Shown here in pieces: positions 12,160 to 22,270 of a DNA stretch of 64,000 nucleotides. The stretch is from Pseudocercospora fijiensis CIRAD86. Lineage: Eukaryota > Ascomycota > Dothideomycetes > Mycosphaerellales > Mycosphaerellaceae. The translations under genes were made by a program, and so were the position numbers. The notes beneath the pieces are model-generated. The model did not search any database, had not been told where the DNA came from, and saw only the letters and a list, made by a program, of their open reading frames with translations. The first letter of the stretch is position 1. Every line of letters starts with the position of its first letter. The stretch covers positions 587,844 to 651,843 of the forward strand of contig NW_006921532.1 in assembly GCF_000340215.1 (NCBI RefSeq), in the 5' to 3' direction.

Positions 12160-13212
12160 ATAAGGCTATCTCTTTTTTTAGTATTTTTCTATAGTATAGT
12201 ATTATATAGAAACTCTGTAAATCTTAAAGCCGTCTATCCTTTATATACTTCTGCCCCGCTTAGCGGAAATACTCCTATTGCCCTTCTTTAAAGCCTAGTT
12301 TATACTACTTTCCTTCTATTATACCGATATATCTTAATAACCTAAGCTCCCGGTCCTTAAATGCTCGCTCTATGTACTCTAGGTCTTCTAATTAATAGCT
12401 CTAATATATCCTTTAACGTAGCTAGGTAAAGAACTCGTAGATTTAATCTACTAGGTCTACCTATTCTACCTCCGGTTATAAGCTACGTAGTAGACTCGAA
12501 GGCAATTGTTCCTTTGCTATCGTAGAGCTAGGCATATAGTTATTTACTGTTACGCCGCCGCTATTAAATCTACTATTAGCCTTTATACTCTTCGCACTTT
12601 AAGCGAATAGATTATAAGCCGAGTTGCTTATATAGCGCTACTTATAGCACTATATCTTATTAATAAGTAAAGAGCCTGGATCTATAATAGTTAGGTCGCC
12701 TCTCGCTATTCTAGCCGCCTACGCTATAGCTATCTCTTTATAGATTAAGTAGTAAGAAGTATCTAGGTTAGAGCCGTTATAATAGCAATACTAACCGTAC
12801 TAGTTATAGGTTGTCTTCTTATACGCCTATACGCGCTTTATTATTTCTCGATAGTCGCTATTATCTTTCTTACGAAGCTCCTTAATTGTTAGCGTTTGCC
12901 GTAGATTGCTAGCTTCTTTTTCTAGCTCGAGACGACGCTACCGACGCACTTTATCTAACTGCCGCTAAGTCGCAGTTACTCTCTAAGAGCCGCCTAGAGT
13001 TAGTCGCTATTACTACTATCTCGCTTGCTACTGTATAGGCGTCTATAGCGGCTTTAGATTAATTACTATTATATCTAGAAGTATAGTAAGGCCTTACTTA
13101 TTAGTACTATACTAATCGTCGAGTTAATTAAGAATAGCGAGCTAGGCCGAGTCTTATTCTCGTTTATCGCTACCGATACTTATCGAGAAGATATCTCGCT
13201 ATTAAAGACTAT
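12160..13212 (-). pseudogene. Frame D, C-terminal part: unrecognised protein interrupted by C1
   Basis: On the minus strand a frame runs from 25858 down to 25474 and, once C1 and one copy of the 4-bp duplication CTAT are removed, continues in the same frame from 13212 to about 12160. This part has a Gln/Arg-rich segment, a basic stretch (R-Q-T-L-T-I-K-E-L-R-K-K-D) that could be a coiled coil, and a hydrophilic C-terminus. I do not recognise a family. Stops are only TAG/TAA, but that is true of every frame here, so the coding claim rests on continuity across the insertion and on plausible composition. It could be part of another transposon. Confidence 0.4.
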
Positions 13213-13491
13213 TATTAGCTAGTAACCGGCCCTATACCTATAGGCCAGTTTTGAGCCTATATAAGAGGCCTCCTTCTATAGAGTAGATAGATTATTAACC
13301 TCGTATAGTATATTGTTTATGTTACACTTCTATAATGCCTATATTGCAGGGCTCTAGTTACTAGCCTAAGCGGCAGTCTCGTTATCCTATCTTGCTAAAT
13401 ATAGCTGCCTATATTGCTATAGGTTATATTACCCTCGGTTGCCTATACTATTGCTGCTAGTAGTAGTAGTAGTGTTAGTTTCCGTCCTTTA
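13213..13491 (+). repeat. C1 5' LTR, 279 bp
   Basis: It starts TATTAGCTAG and ends TCCTTTA, RIPped forms of TG...CA. It contains a TATATAAG box at 13258-13265, present at the same place in all six C LTRs and a plausible core promoter, and a (TAG) repeat near 13458-13473. Confidence 0.92.
13258..13265 (+). promoter_or_regulatory. Candidate TATA box in the C LTR
   Basis: TATATAAG occurs at the same LTR position in all six LTRs of C1-C3. RIP can create TA-rich words from CA, so the unmutated form is uncertain. Confidence 0.4.
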
Positions 13492-14314
13492 TTAGAGCCG
13501 AAAGTAGGGCTATCTCTTTATATCTAATAGGCTTAGGTATATTAAAGGTGGTCTCTAGGTACGAATAGCTATAACTAAAGCGAGGGCATAATAAGAGCCT
13601 ACAATACAGACGATACCGAAGTGTCTTAGGGGGCTATTACGACAAGCAGAGAAACCTCTTAACGAGGGCATCGCTTTAACCCCGAAAAGCTACAAACCCT
13701 TAGGACTGTTATAGCTTAGGGCCTAGTCTATAACTATAGCTAGTTTCTAAGAACTCGGCTCCGGGTCGAAGACCTATTTAGTACCGCTTGCTCGAGATAA
13801 GCTACCGCTAAGCCTAAAAAGGGAGATAGATTAATTACCTATCGACCTTAGCGGGCCCCGCTAAGACTATTAATACGATAGCAATTTCTAGATTATAGGT
13901 CGGATTCCTAGATAGTTTCCCTATTAATTAGGGTAGATTATTTCGGGATTCGCAGCCTCGTATAGACAGTGCTTAGCCTTCTACTAGAAAAAGAAGGTTC
14001 CCGCCCCCCCGCCTAGCTAAAGGAGATAACGAGGGTTAGTAAAGGGGCTAGTTTCTAGGATCTAGGTGTAAATAGAGATTGCAGTTCCTTCCTCCGAGTA
14101 GCTTTTATCTAAAGTTTACTAATTTAAAGCTCCTAGTAGTATCTAGGCGACCCCTAGGAGGCTAAATTCTAATACTACCCTAGGAGTAATATTAGAAGAA
14201 AATAGCCTAGTATACTATTTCCTCGTATAGCAACATCGAAACAAACTAAACCTACAATATATACTAAAAACACTTTCCTATAGCATTTTATTTTAACTAC
14301 TTTATAACAATCGA
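13492..14314 (+). other. C1 leader with candidate primer-binding site
   Basis: No gene is seen. Just after the LTR, 13492-13510 reads TTAGAGCCGAAAG; the less mutated C3 copy extends it to GGTGGGG. If the TTAG was TTGG before RIP, it is a tRNA-type primer site starting TGG one base from the LTR. The rest is a long untranslated leader shared by all C copies, with the first palindrome near its end. Confidence 0.5.
14167..14197. repeat. C1 palindrome 1 (leader)
   Basis: Arms TTCTAATACTACCC and AGTAATATTAGAA around a TAGG centre, about 120 bases before the gag start. The outer TTCT/AGAA pair is TCCT/AGGA in C2, so both arms differ together. Confidence 0.75.
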
Positions 14315-17280
14315 ATAAGCTCTAGCGAAAGCGAGTATTACGAATTAGCGGAATCTTCGGAATCTAAAAACGCACCTAACCCTATTAACGAAGAAATTAG
14401 GCGACGACTAGTTGTTATAAGCGCCGTCGACCTAGGGGCTATCGAGCCTTCTACGCCCGAGGCTCTTTATAATGTCGTTATAAAAATGATCTAAGGATAA
14501 ACTAAGCTTCTCCGTTAAAACAGGCGTCGCCTACTAGAGCTAGGAAGCGGTAGAAACCCTTTGTTTAAAGGGTGGAACGCTACGGCGCACGTAGAACGCT
14601 TTAAGGATAACTTAGCCGAGTACGAGCTCGAAGAGGAGTCGGACTAGTATAAGGTCTAGTCCCTTACGAGGACTACTATTACTAAGCTTTACCGAACCCT
14701 TAGAACCCTAGTTAGCTACCTAGAAAAGGACGATAAGTCTAATACCGACTAGGAGGTCTTTAAGTAGGCCTTTATAAGGGAGTATCGGGATCGCGATAGC
14801 CGTCGTATTAAAGGCAGTCGTACGTAGCTTAAGAACCTCTATATAGAGAGGCGCACCGAAGATAACGACCTAAAGGAGTATATTCGCGAGTTTGTTAAGT
14901 TAGTAGATAGTATTAACTAGTAGGACCTCGAAAACTCTTAAAAAACGAGGCTGCTCCTTAAAGGGTTGCCGTAGTCTACGGCTAAGCGTATCTTCTGTCG
15001 CTATAAGCTTAGCGAAGCTAATCCTAAGACCTTTAGGAAGTATAAAGAGGTCCTAGAGGCTATTAAGGACGATATTAATAGCTCCGCCGATACGAAGAAG
15101 TTTATTTACGGCGAGGATAGGAATAACCTAGCTTAGGTAAAGAGCGACGCCTCGGGAAGTAGAGGACCTAAGTTCCTTCCTAAGTCGTAGAGCGGTCCTA
15201 AGACCGTAACTCCTACTATTACTAAGTACTCTTAGGACGTTGCGGACTTAGCTAAATCCCTAGCCTAGCTTAACCTTAATACGAAAGCACTATAGCGAGT
15301 TAGGGAGGTTATTAATACTAGTATACTAAAGGATATACTACCGGTCTACTAGGTTTCCGATCCTAACTACCCTAAGGCCCCTTTAGTTAACGTCTACGCT
15401 ATACGGAAGATCTATTCTAACTTAGATAGCAAGTACTAGATATACGGCGGTTTTGAATATATTTAATTAGACTACCCTATCTAGAAAGAGCTTCTTAAGA
15501 GGAAGCTCGTTATATAAGCAAATAGTCGGTTCTGCTATACTAACACTAGCGATAAGATAGACTTCGAGTAGGATCGTAGAGCCCCGAAGCTGCCTTAACT
15601 TAGGAGTCTTCTAGAAAAGAAGTGTAGTAGTAGGATCGAGTTTGAGGATACTAGGAATAGTGCCCTCGCCGCTATTACTAAACGAGAAACTTAGAAGGTT
15701 AGGGCAAAACAGGTTAAGGAGCGGAGCAGTAACGGTACTACTAAGCCTATTAGGGTCAACTTTGTTTCTTAGGACCCGGACGCAGTTACTAATGTTTACG
15801 CGGTTACTAAGAATAGCGTAGATGTCTACGCTACTATAAGGTCCTAAACCTAGTCCTAGGGTAAGGGCAAGAGCCTATAGAACCCTACCCGCCCTAGTAC
15901 GGCAGCCCCTACTAGGATACTTAAGAAACAGGCAGCCGATAAGGCTAAGAAATAGCGAGAATTAGTCGCTAAGACTAAGACACTCTAGATAGCTAAAGAC
16001 CGTATAACTCGAGCTAGTATAGCTACTCCGGAGGTACTAGAGACTCCCGATATCGCTATAGAGGACGATACTACCGACCTTAGTAGTACCCTAGGTCTAG
16101 CTAACCTACCTACCTATAAGCGGAAGTTATCCGATCTAAAGAGCTTTCGCTTTAATAGATATATAAAGAAGTACAGTGCCGGGCCTACTAACTCTTACGA
16201 TATAAAGGCAAATACTCTCTTCTAGGCTTTATAGTTCCTAAACCTTAAGTCTAACGTATCTATAGGAGAGCTTCTAGTATACGGTTTGCCTACTAACCTG
16301 TTCTAGAGCCGGATTCCTAACGATGCTACTTTTATAAAAGACCTTATAGCCCTCTAATATAAATAGGGGCGAGAGGACTATATCGACGTCTCTTCCCTAT
16401 AGTTCCTTCCTAAATTTTTAGGTGCCTAAGAGTTAGTAGAAGGCGAATTAGTAACCTACGAGAGCTAGGAGACTATCGATAATGCTAACGAAGAGGGGAT
16501 TAAGGAGATAGGCCGAGGGGATAGTAATAATACCGACCCTGCTTCGGCTTTAGTTTCTATTAAGGCTATCCGATTTACTAGCTAATAAATCGGTCGAGTA
16601 GGACCTCCTCGACCTAAGGAACTTTACTCTATCCCTAATAATATAGACCTTTCCGTAGTTACCTATTCCTTCGCCGTCGTTCCCGCTATCTATATTTAAG
16701 TTACTATCGGAAGCTACAGTTAGTAGTTGCTAGCAATGCTTAATAATAGTTTAGAGTTACTTATTATAAGTAAGCGCTAGGCTAAACAGCTCCGACTGCT
16801 AATAAACAGAGATATTTCCCTTAGTATATAGGGAGTAAATAGGGAGGTTGCGCTAGTAGGTATCTACTATAATATTATAGTAGACGCTTTCGGTATATAC
16901 TTCTCCTTTACCTTCTAGATTGCCGCTAACCCGAATACGCTAATTATTCTAGGTCGACTATAGTCTCGTATAACCCGGGGTGTCTAGCGCAACTACGACG
17001 GTAGCTCCTAGGAAGGAACTATTGCTAACTAGAAGGGTAACCGAGTCGTATTTACTAGTTATATCGGAAATACTAGCTACAAGTCCTACGAGGATATCCT
17101 TACTACTTCTAAGCGCTCTTCGGGAAACGCTATAGCGCGGTTATAAGACCGGCAATCTACGCTATAAGTTAGTATAGCTTAAATAGGTTATATCTAGAGG
17201 TACGCCGCTCTATACGTTAAGGCAAGTTTCTAGGCTCTATACTAAGGAGACGAATACTCGAGGCGATAGCGAGTATAACA
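14315..17280 (+). pseudogene. C1 gag-protease
   Basis: Gag forms the particle and the protease matures it. The putative start is ATA at 14315 (RIPped ATG), followed by a Ser/Glu-rich N-terminus. A capsid-like region covers about 14550-15200. The zinc knuckle at 15434-15475 has exact CCHC spacing but every Cys and the His read Tyr; the C3 copy (42936-42977) still has all four ligands. Protease: the active-site triplet at 16742-16750 reads N-N-S, which fits D-N-G or D-S-G changed at TpG, and the conserved I-I-L-G-R block is at about 16943-16957. The frame fades near 17280, where pol begins in the -1 frame. Stops at former CAG/CAA/TGG throughout. Confidence 0.82.
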
Positions 17281-20200
17281 ATACGGCAACGACAACCTAG
17301 TATACGAATCTCGGTAATAATACTATCGTAATTATCGCCGCTAGAAGCGGATCTACCCGAGCCCGAATCCGAACTAACTAATTAGAGCGCCGATCGAATG
17401 CTATCCCGGGGGTATTATTAGGAATCTAACGTTTTCGCCGGAATTATAAATTAGGATTACTAGCTATATACCTACCGACTTAAGGAGACTTCTAATAAAG
17501 TTTACGCGCTATTCTATTGCGCTAATCTCCGGGCCTAACGTTAAAGAGAGAGGGCTCGGATATTACGAGCGGTTAGTATATATACCCTATATAAGAGGGC
17601 AGCTAATAAGATTAAGCCTATAAAGGTAGCGTATATATAACCGATAGGTCTAATCCTAGCGGAAATCCTAGCTAGCGACAAAAGTGCCTTAACCGCGAAG
17701 CAATATTAATACCTAGGGATAGTCTATACGACTAGAGGTATATTACTAAAAAGTTCTCTACTATTCCTAGGGGATCGAGGCTAACGCCGGAGAGACTAGC
17801 GAATATTAAACCTAGTATCGAGCTTTCGGATCTTAAACTAGATTTGCTATACGAGCTTCTATACAACCGCGAAGCTATATTAGTATATAACTTTACGCAT
17901 CTAGATAGGGTTAACCCGGAGGTTGCCCCTCTATAGAGGATCCGAACGATCGAGTATAAGCCTTAGGCTTACCTAGGGTTTAAGCTAAACCCGAGCCTAA
18001 GAGGTATAGTTAAGGATATAATACGGTAGCGTATAAAGGCTAGTACTTTAGAGCCTTCCTATGCCTCGTATCGCAATCTATACTTCCTAGTTTAGAAGAA
18101 GATAGCTCCTAGGGAACTAAAGAAGTATCGGCTAATTAACGCTGCCTAGAAGTTTAATATAGTTACGATTAGAGATACTAATCTTCCTCCGGAGACTAAT
18201 AGGTTCTTAGAAGCCTTTGCTAACTATATAGTAGCCTTACTAGTTAATATGTTCTCGGGCTACGACTAGATACCTCTCTACCCTAATAGCAGAGACCTAA
18301 CTAGTTTCGAAACGCCTCTTAGACTATATAGACAAACTACCCTTCCCTAAGAGGCGACTAACTTAGTAGCCTAGTTCGTACGTATTATAAACTAAGTCCT
18401 CGCGGCTTATATTTCTTATACTACGATGCCTTTCCTCGACGATATCGGTATTAAAGGCCCTAAAACTAGGTATAATAACGAAGAAGTAGAGCTAGGTATT
18501 CGGAGGTTCTTTCTTAAATATATCTAGAACCTCGATAGTGTCCTCTACGACTTAGAGCGGGCTAACTTAATAGTATATAGGGAAAAGCTTTAGCTCCTAT
18601 ATAAGCGTATAAACATTGTCGGGTTTGTTACTAATAAGAACGGCCGCTATCCTAACAATATACGGGTCCTAAAGATTGTGTCCTAGCTAGACCCTACCTA
18701 TTAGAAAGATGTCCGGATCTAGCTTAGAGTAGTCTCCTACTTCCGTATCTAGGTCGAAAACTTTGCGTTAGTATATAAGCCTCTATACGCCTTACTTAAG
18801 AAGGATATAGAGTTTAAATAGACCTTCGTTTACTAAGCCGCTAAGGATAAGGTTACTAAGGCACTTATTAGCGCGCCTACGCTTACCTCTATTAACTACT
18901 CGGAAGGCGTAGGTCTACTAGTTATTACTATCGACTCGAGCGGGGAAGGCTACGGCGAGATACTAATATAGTATAACCGTAAGGAGCCCTCCTTACGTTA
19001 CCCTATCCGGTACGAGTCTAGTCTATAGAAACCTATCGAGGCCCGATACGATACTAGCAAGCGAGAATGCCTTAGTATCTATAAGGCTCTTAAGAAGTTC
19101 CGACCTTAGCTCTTTAGAGTATTCTTTCGCCTAGAAGTCGATACTTAGACGCTAGTCTATTAACTTAACCGTATAGCCTCCGACCTACCTAACTCTACGA
19201 TAGCTCGGTAGATTGCCTAGATCTATTTGTTTGATTTCGACGTCTTCTATATTCCTAGTAAGAAGCATACTAGACCGGATAGCCTTTCTAGAAGGCCTAC
19301 TATAGAAGAAGACATCGCCGAGATAATAGAAGAAGAGGATATCGACGCGGTTATTAACCGTACCTTCTTTACTACCTTCTATATTAACGCTATACCGGTA
19401 ATTACTAGGCCTACTACTAACGGCTAATCTAGTAACTAGCCTAACGAAGACCCTACTACTAATAGCGAGAACTAGGACGATACTAAGGCGGACGAACTAG
19501 ACAGGGGTAATATCCTTAATAGGGTCTACTCCGACGACTCCTATAATATCGCCTACTTCCTTACCTATACGAAGAGAGCTCCTAGTCTATTAAAGAGTTA
19601 ATACCGTCGTATTATTCGCTATTCTCGGAGGTTCCTTATTAAGGATTGTATCCTTTAGCGATAGGCTATAATTAATGCACCGCTCTAGCGTATTATTAAC
19701 GATCTAGTAGCCCGATAAGAAATCCTTCGTTCCGTTTATAATAAGCTCGGCTACCGGGCGGTAGAGGGCACCTTCGATGTCCTTTGTCGACGCTACTAGT
19801 AGAACGGCGTATAGGCTAATGTCTCCCGCTACTATAAGAGCTATCCTAAGTGCAATTTTAGGAATAGCTACCGACGTCTAGGAGAGCTACGTATTCCTAC
19901 TACCTAATCGGTCGGGGAGCGGTAGTATAGCGATAGGGTTTATCTTAGCCGCAATAATAGCTTATATATTATTTAAGAGAGTCTTTCTCGATAGCCGGAG
20001 GCCTATTATTTCTATAAGGCCTACGATACTATTAATGCCCGGGATATAGCCGCCTTCCTATTTAAGGATCTGTTCTGCCGCTAGGGAACGCCTTACGAGA
20101 TTATCTTAGATAACGCTATAAACAATATAGCTAAAGAAGTCTAAGCGCTACTTACTTTATACGGGGCGAAGAACGTTCGCATCTCCCTATACTATCCCTA

Positions 20201-21137
20201 GTCGAATACTATTATTAAACGCGGCTATCGGTCTTTAATTAATGCCCTATCTAAGATAACTAATAGTAGAGATAGATTAGTTCCTATCTCTACCCGCGTC
20301 CTAGCCCTTCTCTAGGCGGACCGAACTACTATTATCGATACGACTAGACTTATACTAGCGGAACTTATAATTAGGAGGGACGCCGTTCTTCCTATTAAAT
20401 TGTCCTATCGTACGTACGGCGTTTACGATTAGGGGTCTATTCGTACTAGGGCAGATCTTCTTACCCTACGGGCTAAGGCTCTTAAGGATATAACTACGAC
20501 TTCTTAAGAGGGTCTTGCTCGACAACGTCGGCTTCGGGAAGAGGCGAAGCAGTATTTTAATAACTATAATGCTGTTGATTAGGAACCTCTAAAGGTTAGC
20601 GATATAGTCCTTCTATACCGGTCCGAACTAGAGTATAGTTACTCCTATAAGCTAGCCTTTAAGTAGAAGGGTCCTTATAGAGTAAAGGAGGTCCTTTACT
20701 CGGGTTCCGTATACCTTCTTTAGGAGCTAGATAGTGCTACCTTAAAGTACACTTACCCTCGGGCTAATCTAAAGAAGATCGTTAAGTTACGAGAACCTGC
20801 CCGCCCTCCGCCGACCGAGGAGGAAGTTAGTGCCTCTATAGACTCTCTACCGACCTTAGATGCCTATCGGGAGGAGGATACTACCGCTATTCTAGATCCT
20901 GTTCTGCCTAAGAACTATACCTATCCCTAGATTCGTCTTAGTAAGCTATTAGGAATAACTTAAGGACAAAGGGAGGGTTATATACGGATTAACTATATAT
21001 AGAGCGTTTCCGATATTAATTCCGATTCTAATAGTAAACTAGATTTCTAGCTATCTAACTCTAACTCCGAGGAACCTAACTAGTCTAGCAATAAAGACCG
21101 TCTAGAATTATGGCTGGATAACCCCGAGACTAGATAA
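17160..21137 (+). pseudogene. C1 pol: RT, RNase H, integrase
   Basis: Copies the RNA and integrates the cDNA. RT spans about 17930-18560 with F-L-D-D at 18432-18443 intact (the usual box is Y-L-D-D). RNase H starts near 18880, with I-D-S-S-G-E-G-Y-G at about 18930. Integrase spans about 19740-20460: Asp at 20109, and 36 codons on the expected catalytic Glu reads Lys at 20217, a TpG to TpA change seen in all three copies. A C-terminal block rich in Pro and Glu (A-R-P-P-P-T-E-E-E-V) and an acidic Asn/Ser tail end at TAA 21135-21137. There is a one-base deletion near 17625 compared with C3. The start is uncertain; the frame is open back to about 17160, overlapping gag-protease. Confidence 0.88.
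17396..17421. repeat. C1 palindrome 2 (between protease and RT)
   Basis: Arms around CCCGGGGG with TATTATTAG on the right. It lies inside the N-terminal part of the pol frame, the only one of the five that is probably translated. Confidence 0.72.
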
Positions 21138-21384
21138 TTGCTTGTCCTTCCCGCTACGTTGCTTTTCCTTGCCTATTGGCTATTCTCCGCGCTATTAATA
21201 TAGAGCGCTACCCTTTAGCTTTAGTCCCTACTACCTATTCCTACGGATGTTAATACTCTTAGTTATTGCCCTCTTTTGCTTTTACCTTGTCTATTGTTTT
21301 GCTCTTTTGTCTTTTGCCCTCGATTGGTGTTGCTGTGGCTTCACTCCTTTTATGTTTCCTTAGAAAGAACTATACGAGGTATAA

Positions 21385-21419
21385 CTTCCGAATAATACCC
21401 CGGGGGTAGTATTCGGAAG
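21385..21419. repeat. C1 palindrome 3 (after pol)
   Basis: A long inverted repeat, arms CTTCCGAATAATACCCC and GGGGTAGTATTCGGAAG. In C2 and C3 the arms read TTCCTAATA and TATTAGGAA; C1 has G and C at the two paired positions, a compensating double change. Confidence 0.82.
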
Positions 21420-21819
21420 CTAGCTAAACCTAACCCCCTACCCTTCTAGGACTACTTCCCTCTAGTTACCTAGTCTCTAGCAACTACCCTTAGGTAGTAA
21501 CGGTAATAAGATACCCCGCTAGAGAGAATTGTTCCTACCCTAATTAGTATTAGTTACGTAGGATACTAAGAAAGGGAGGATCCCTCTCCCTTCCTAGCTC
21601 TTAGATAGACGTAGCAACCTAGGCCTATAGCCTCTAAGAATAGGGACTTTAGGCCGCTAAGCTTAGTATCTAGAAGAAAGAAGAACGTATAGGCTACGTT
21701 TATATGCCTACTACTATAAAAGGTAATACTGCATCTATAACGATAGTGCTATAGGCTAATATAAGCTACGCTAGGCCTAGGCGATTTGCTCCTAGTTGCC
21801 GAGTATCTCTAGAGAAAAG

Positions 21820-21846
21820 CTAATATTACCCCGGGGGTATTATTAG
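21820..21846. repeat. C1 palindrome 4 (before the extra gene)
   Basis: Arms CTAATATTACCCC and GGGGTATTATTAG, about 420 bases before the extra gene start. Confidence 0.78.
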
Positions 21847-22270
21847 TCCCGCTAGCCTTACTAGCATAGATTACTACTAGGTACTCGAACTAACTAGTTA
21901 TATTTCGAGCACGCGAGAATCTACGAAAGCTAGAGGTTAATAAAGGCGCGTAGTCGCTACTAGCAATTAGCTAGATCGATTGTTAAACTTTAGCCTGCCC
22001 TACTAATAAAGGAGTCTCGTATACAGCTTTACTTTTTTAGGGTCTATATATAGTCGTTATCCGTTTGCTTTACTAGAATACATAGACTACGCTACCTTTA
22101 TACCCTATTTAAGGCGAGCTTTCTAAGCTCTTTCTTCTACTTAAATACTAACTAATACTACCGCCTACCCCCTCCCCCTTCTTCTATTTAAAACCCTTTA
22201 ATTATTATTAACAAGCTACGAACGTTTTTACAAACTCGTTACTAACTCCTTTCTACTCCGGTCGACTAAG

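Larger units (their letters stand above)
21138..22270 (+). other. C1 spacer between pol and the extra gene
   Basis: About 1.1 kb without a recognisable gene, conserved in position in C2 (50511-51635) and C3 (36111-37260). It holds palindromes 3 and 4. The part 21105-21365 is unusually rich in TG and T-rich words compared with its surroundings, so it has far less RIP damage. The end next to the extra gene has a C/T-rich run near 22165-22190 that is a 17-base G run on the plus strand in C3. Confidence 0.65.

Noticed and set aside
21820..21846. TAATATTAC in palindromes 4 and 5 of C1 equals the geminivirus origin nonanucleotide
   Set aside because: It lies in the stem, not in a loop, and C2, C3 and A have TAATACTAC or TAATGCTAC. 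The resemblance is produced by RIP of the C1 copy.
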